A stretch of 42,768 bases of DNA, taken from NCBI GenBank assembly GCA_018609755.1, contig JAHENZ010000003.1:1-42768 (forward strand), written 5' to 3'. Of the stretch, positions 41,489 through 42,768 are shown in pieces (the first letter of the stretch is position 1; each line of letters opens with the position of its first letter). The notes under the pieces were generated by a model. The model saw only the letters and a program-made list of their open reading frames with translations. It ran no database searches and was not told where the DNA came from. This stretch comes from Salinivenus sp. (GTDB taxonomy: Bacteria; Bacteroidota; Rhodothermia; Rhodothermales; Salinibacteraceae). Made by a program: the position numbers and the translations under genes.

Positions 41489-42292
41489 TTACCGAGAAGA
41501 TGAGAATCCGTGTACAGGCGCCTGATCGCCCAGATACCCCTGCTCCCGCGATAGGTCTGCGGCCGCCTCTCGCACGTGCTCCTTGACCGATGCAATACGC
41601 TCGCCGGTGGCCTGGCCGGACAGAAGCGCCGCGGTAAACGCCGCCAGGGGCCGTCCCGAATCGTCGAGAATGGGCGACGACACGCAGAGAAGGGCCGGAT
41701 TGTACTCACCGTCCACGACAGCCACCCGGGTGTCCCGAATGCGCTGGAGGTGATCGCGAAGGGCGTCGGGACTCGTGGTGGTGTTCTCGTTTACGGCTTC
41801 CAGCGTCTGCTCCCCGAAAAATTGCTCTACCTCCTCGTCGGGCCGAAAGGCCAGAAGCGCAAGGCCCGTCGCTGTACAGTGCACGGGTGCCCGCTGTCCC
41901 AGCTTGCGCACCACCACGGCGGACTTCGGACTCTCCACGCGACGCACGTACACGACCTCGCCGTCGTCCCACACCCCCAGGAAAACACTCTCCCCACACG
42001 CATCTGCCAGCCGCTTCATGTAGTCGGCCGCCGCTTCGTGCAGGTCGGATTGGTCGAGGAACGCATTCCCCAACTCCCACAGCTTCATCCCCAGCCGATA
42101 CGTTTTTTGGTCCTCGTCCCGAATCACACACTCCCGATCTTCAAGCGTCGACAGAATACGGAAGAGGGTACTTTTCGGGATGCCCGTCTCCTCCGTCAAC
42201 TCAGAAAGACGAAGGGCCTCTCCCTGCCGTGCCAAACATTCAAGCACGTCCATCGCCCGATCAATGGCCGTTACGGTATAACCGTTGCTCAC
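41489..42292 (-). CDS. IclR-family transcriptional regulator
   Basis: The product is 267 residues from GTG at 42292. The winged helix spans about 5-75 (YTVTAIDRAMDVLECLARQG, LRLSELTEETGIPKSTLFRI, LSTLEDRECVIRD). The GAF-like effector domain includes ESVFLGVWDDGEVVYVRRVE, VHCTATGLALLAF and VDGEYNPALLCVSSPILDDS, typical of IclR/KdgR. It heads the ten-gene carbohydrate cluster and is the likely local regulator. A KdgR-like 19-nt site overlaps its own -7 element, pointing to autoregulation. The inducer is probably a keto-acid or keto-deoxy sugar. Confidence 0.92.
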   Translation of the reverse strand: MSNGYTVTAIDRAMDVLECLARQGEALRLSELTEETGIPKSTLFRILSTLEDRECVIRDEDQKTYRLGMKLWELGNAFLDQSDLHEAAADYMKRLADACGESVFLGVWDDGEVVYVRRVESPKSAVVVRKLGQRAPVHCTATGLALLAFRPDEEVEQFFGEQTLEAVNENTTTSPDALRDHLQRIRDTRVAVVDGEYNPALLCVSSPILDDSGRPLAAFTAALLSGQATGERIASVKEHVREAAADLSREQGYLGDQAPVHGFSSSR

Positions 42293-42311
42293 GCCGGTCT
42301 TGTCATCGTTT

Positions 42312-42334
42312 CAAATATAAAACACCGTTTCACT
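42312..42334 (-). promoter_or_regulatory. iclR promoter element overlapped by a KdgR-like operator
   Basis: On the minus strand TATATTTG (42319-42312) matches the Bacteroidota -7 element TAnnTTTG exactly. AGTGAAACGGTGTTTTATA (42334-42316) matches the KdgR consensus AATRAAAYRNYRTTTYATT at 17 of 19 positions and overlaps it. Two direct CGTTTCA copies on the plus strand (42307 and 42326) are 19 bp apart. No good -33 TTG was found. Confidence 0.6.
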
Positions 42335-42375
42335 TCATAACCATTTTAACAGTGCCAAATTTGAAATTCAAGCCA

Positions 42376-42543
42376 TTGGGTTTGCACAACTGAAACGCGA
42401 GAAATCGCAGAGATCGTGACGCTGTTTCCGTCTGTATCTCCTGCGCGGAATATGTTCGGTATCGACCGCTGCCGGCAACCGCTGACGTTTGTGGCGTCAG
42501 GTGATCGACGCTCGAAACCGCCAGAGTCGTTGTGCAAGGTCAC
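42376..42543 (+). mobile_element. 168-bp MITE-like element, family 1, copy 4
   Basis: The inner termini TTGCACAAC (42382-42390) and GTTGTGCAA (42529-42537) are perfect. The left outer bases are decayed (TTGGGT) while the right end is GGTCAC followed by TA. It has the same orientation as the other copies and lies about 85 bp upstream of iclR. Confidence 0.82.
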
Positions 42544-42581
42544 TACTGGACCGTTACAGATGAATTTGCGGGTTGAAGCCG

Positions 42582-42761
42582 CGATCTCAAAATTCCCGAA
42601 TTACGGCACGTCATTTCGAGCATGGCAATCTGAGATTGCCTACGTCGAGAAATATTCTTGGCGAAGCTGCTCGCTTCTGGGAGGCTCCTCAATTACACTC
42701 GGAGCGACCTGCCTGGGGAATTTTGAGATCGTTTGGGATTCCAAGACACCAAAATGACGTG
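42582..42761. repeat. Palindromic element with interleaved inverted repeats at the window edge
   Basis: CGATCTCAAAATTCCC (42582-42597) is an exact 16-bp inverted copy of 42716-42731. CACGTCATTT (42607-42616) is an exact inverted copy of 42752-42761. The two pairs interleave rather than nest. A 17-bp palindrome, GGCAATCTGAGATTGCC, lies at 42624-42640. No protein is supported, and the right border may continue beyond the window. Confidence 0.7.
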
Positions 42762-42768
42762 TAACAGA

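Overview
The window is about 42.8 kb of a G+C-rich bacterial chromosome. I infer a member of the Bacteroidota/Rhodothermota, most likely a salt-adapted Salinibacter-like lineage. The reasons are acid-rich proteins throughout, a BshA-type bacillithiol glycosyltransferase, a DUF2723 membrane glycosyltransferase-like protein, a Bacteroidota-type TAnnTTTG promoter element, few clear Shine-Dalgarno sites, and a large sulfatase/symporter/ThuA carbohydrate cluster. No 16S rRNA gene is present, so the genus is an inference.

Layout. Positions 1-900 hold the start of tuf (minus strand) preceded by tRNA-Thr(TGT), Tyr(GTA), Gly(TCC) and Thr(GGT), the same order as E. coli thrU-tyrU-glyT-thrT-tufB. A zinc-ribbon membrane protein and tRNA-Ala(CGC) follow. 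Positions 1.8-10.6 kb hold a DUF2256 zinc protein with a DASH cryptochrome, a GntP permease, an MFS carrier, a methyltransferase and two exported phosphoesterases. Positions 10.9-19 kb hold a UPF0158 remnant, recG, an MNT/HEPN gene pair, pdxJ, era, pdxB (two steps of the DXP-dependent vitamin B6 pathway), a SleB-like hydrolase and an outer-membrane barrel. Positions 19.4-29.4 kb hold bshA, an MBL-fold hydrolase, an LptF/LptG-type permease, rsmI, a thioredoxin-fold protein, the DUF2723 protein, a conserved unknown and a chorismate mutase.

The chorismate mutase has a complete-looking ribosome-mediated attenuator. It consists of a Bacteroidota-type promoter, a 46-codon leader whose distal part reads FAFSYFGYAYFYFY, an 8-nt antiterminator segment, and a GC-rich terminator before the gene.

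From 30.1 to 42.3 kb, ten co-oriented minus-strand genes form a carbohydrate cluster. They are an IclR regulator, a ThuA/propeller/cytochrome c fusion, a BNR_4 propeller (lyase-like), a cupin, a Gfo/Idh/MocA oxidoreductase, DUF3311 plus a sodium/solute symporter, a DapA-family aldolase/lyase, a second cupin and a sulfatase. A 19-nt site close to the KdgR (IclR-family) consensus overlaps the predicted iclR promoter. My working model is uptake and oxidation of a sulfated, uronate-containing polysaccharide, with a 2-keto-3-deoxy-sugar-like inducer.

Short non-autonomous elements are scattered through the window. One 168-bp family (TA-flanked, 15-bp terminal inverted repeats) has four copies, all in the same orientation. 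A second, about 128-bp CTAG-ended family has two copies. Element ends supply the stop codons of the GntP gene, bshA and the MBL-hydrolase gene. A third, differently built palindromic element lies at the right edge. There is no CRISPR array, rRNA gene, prophage or intact transposase gene.
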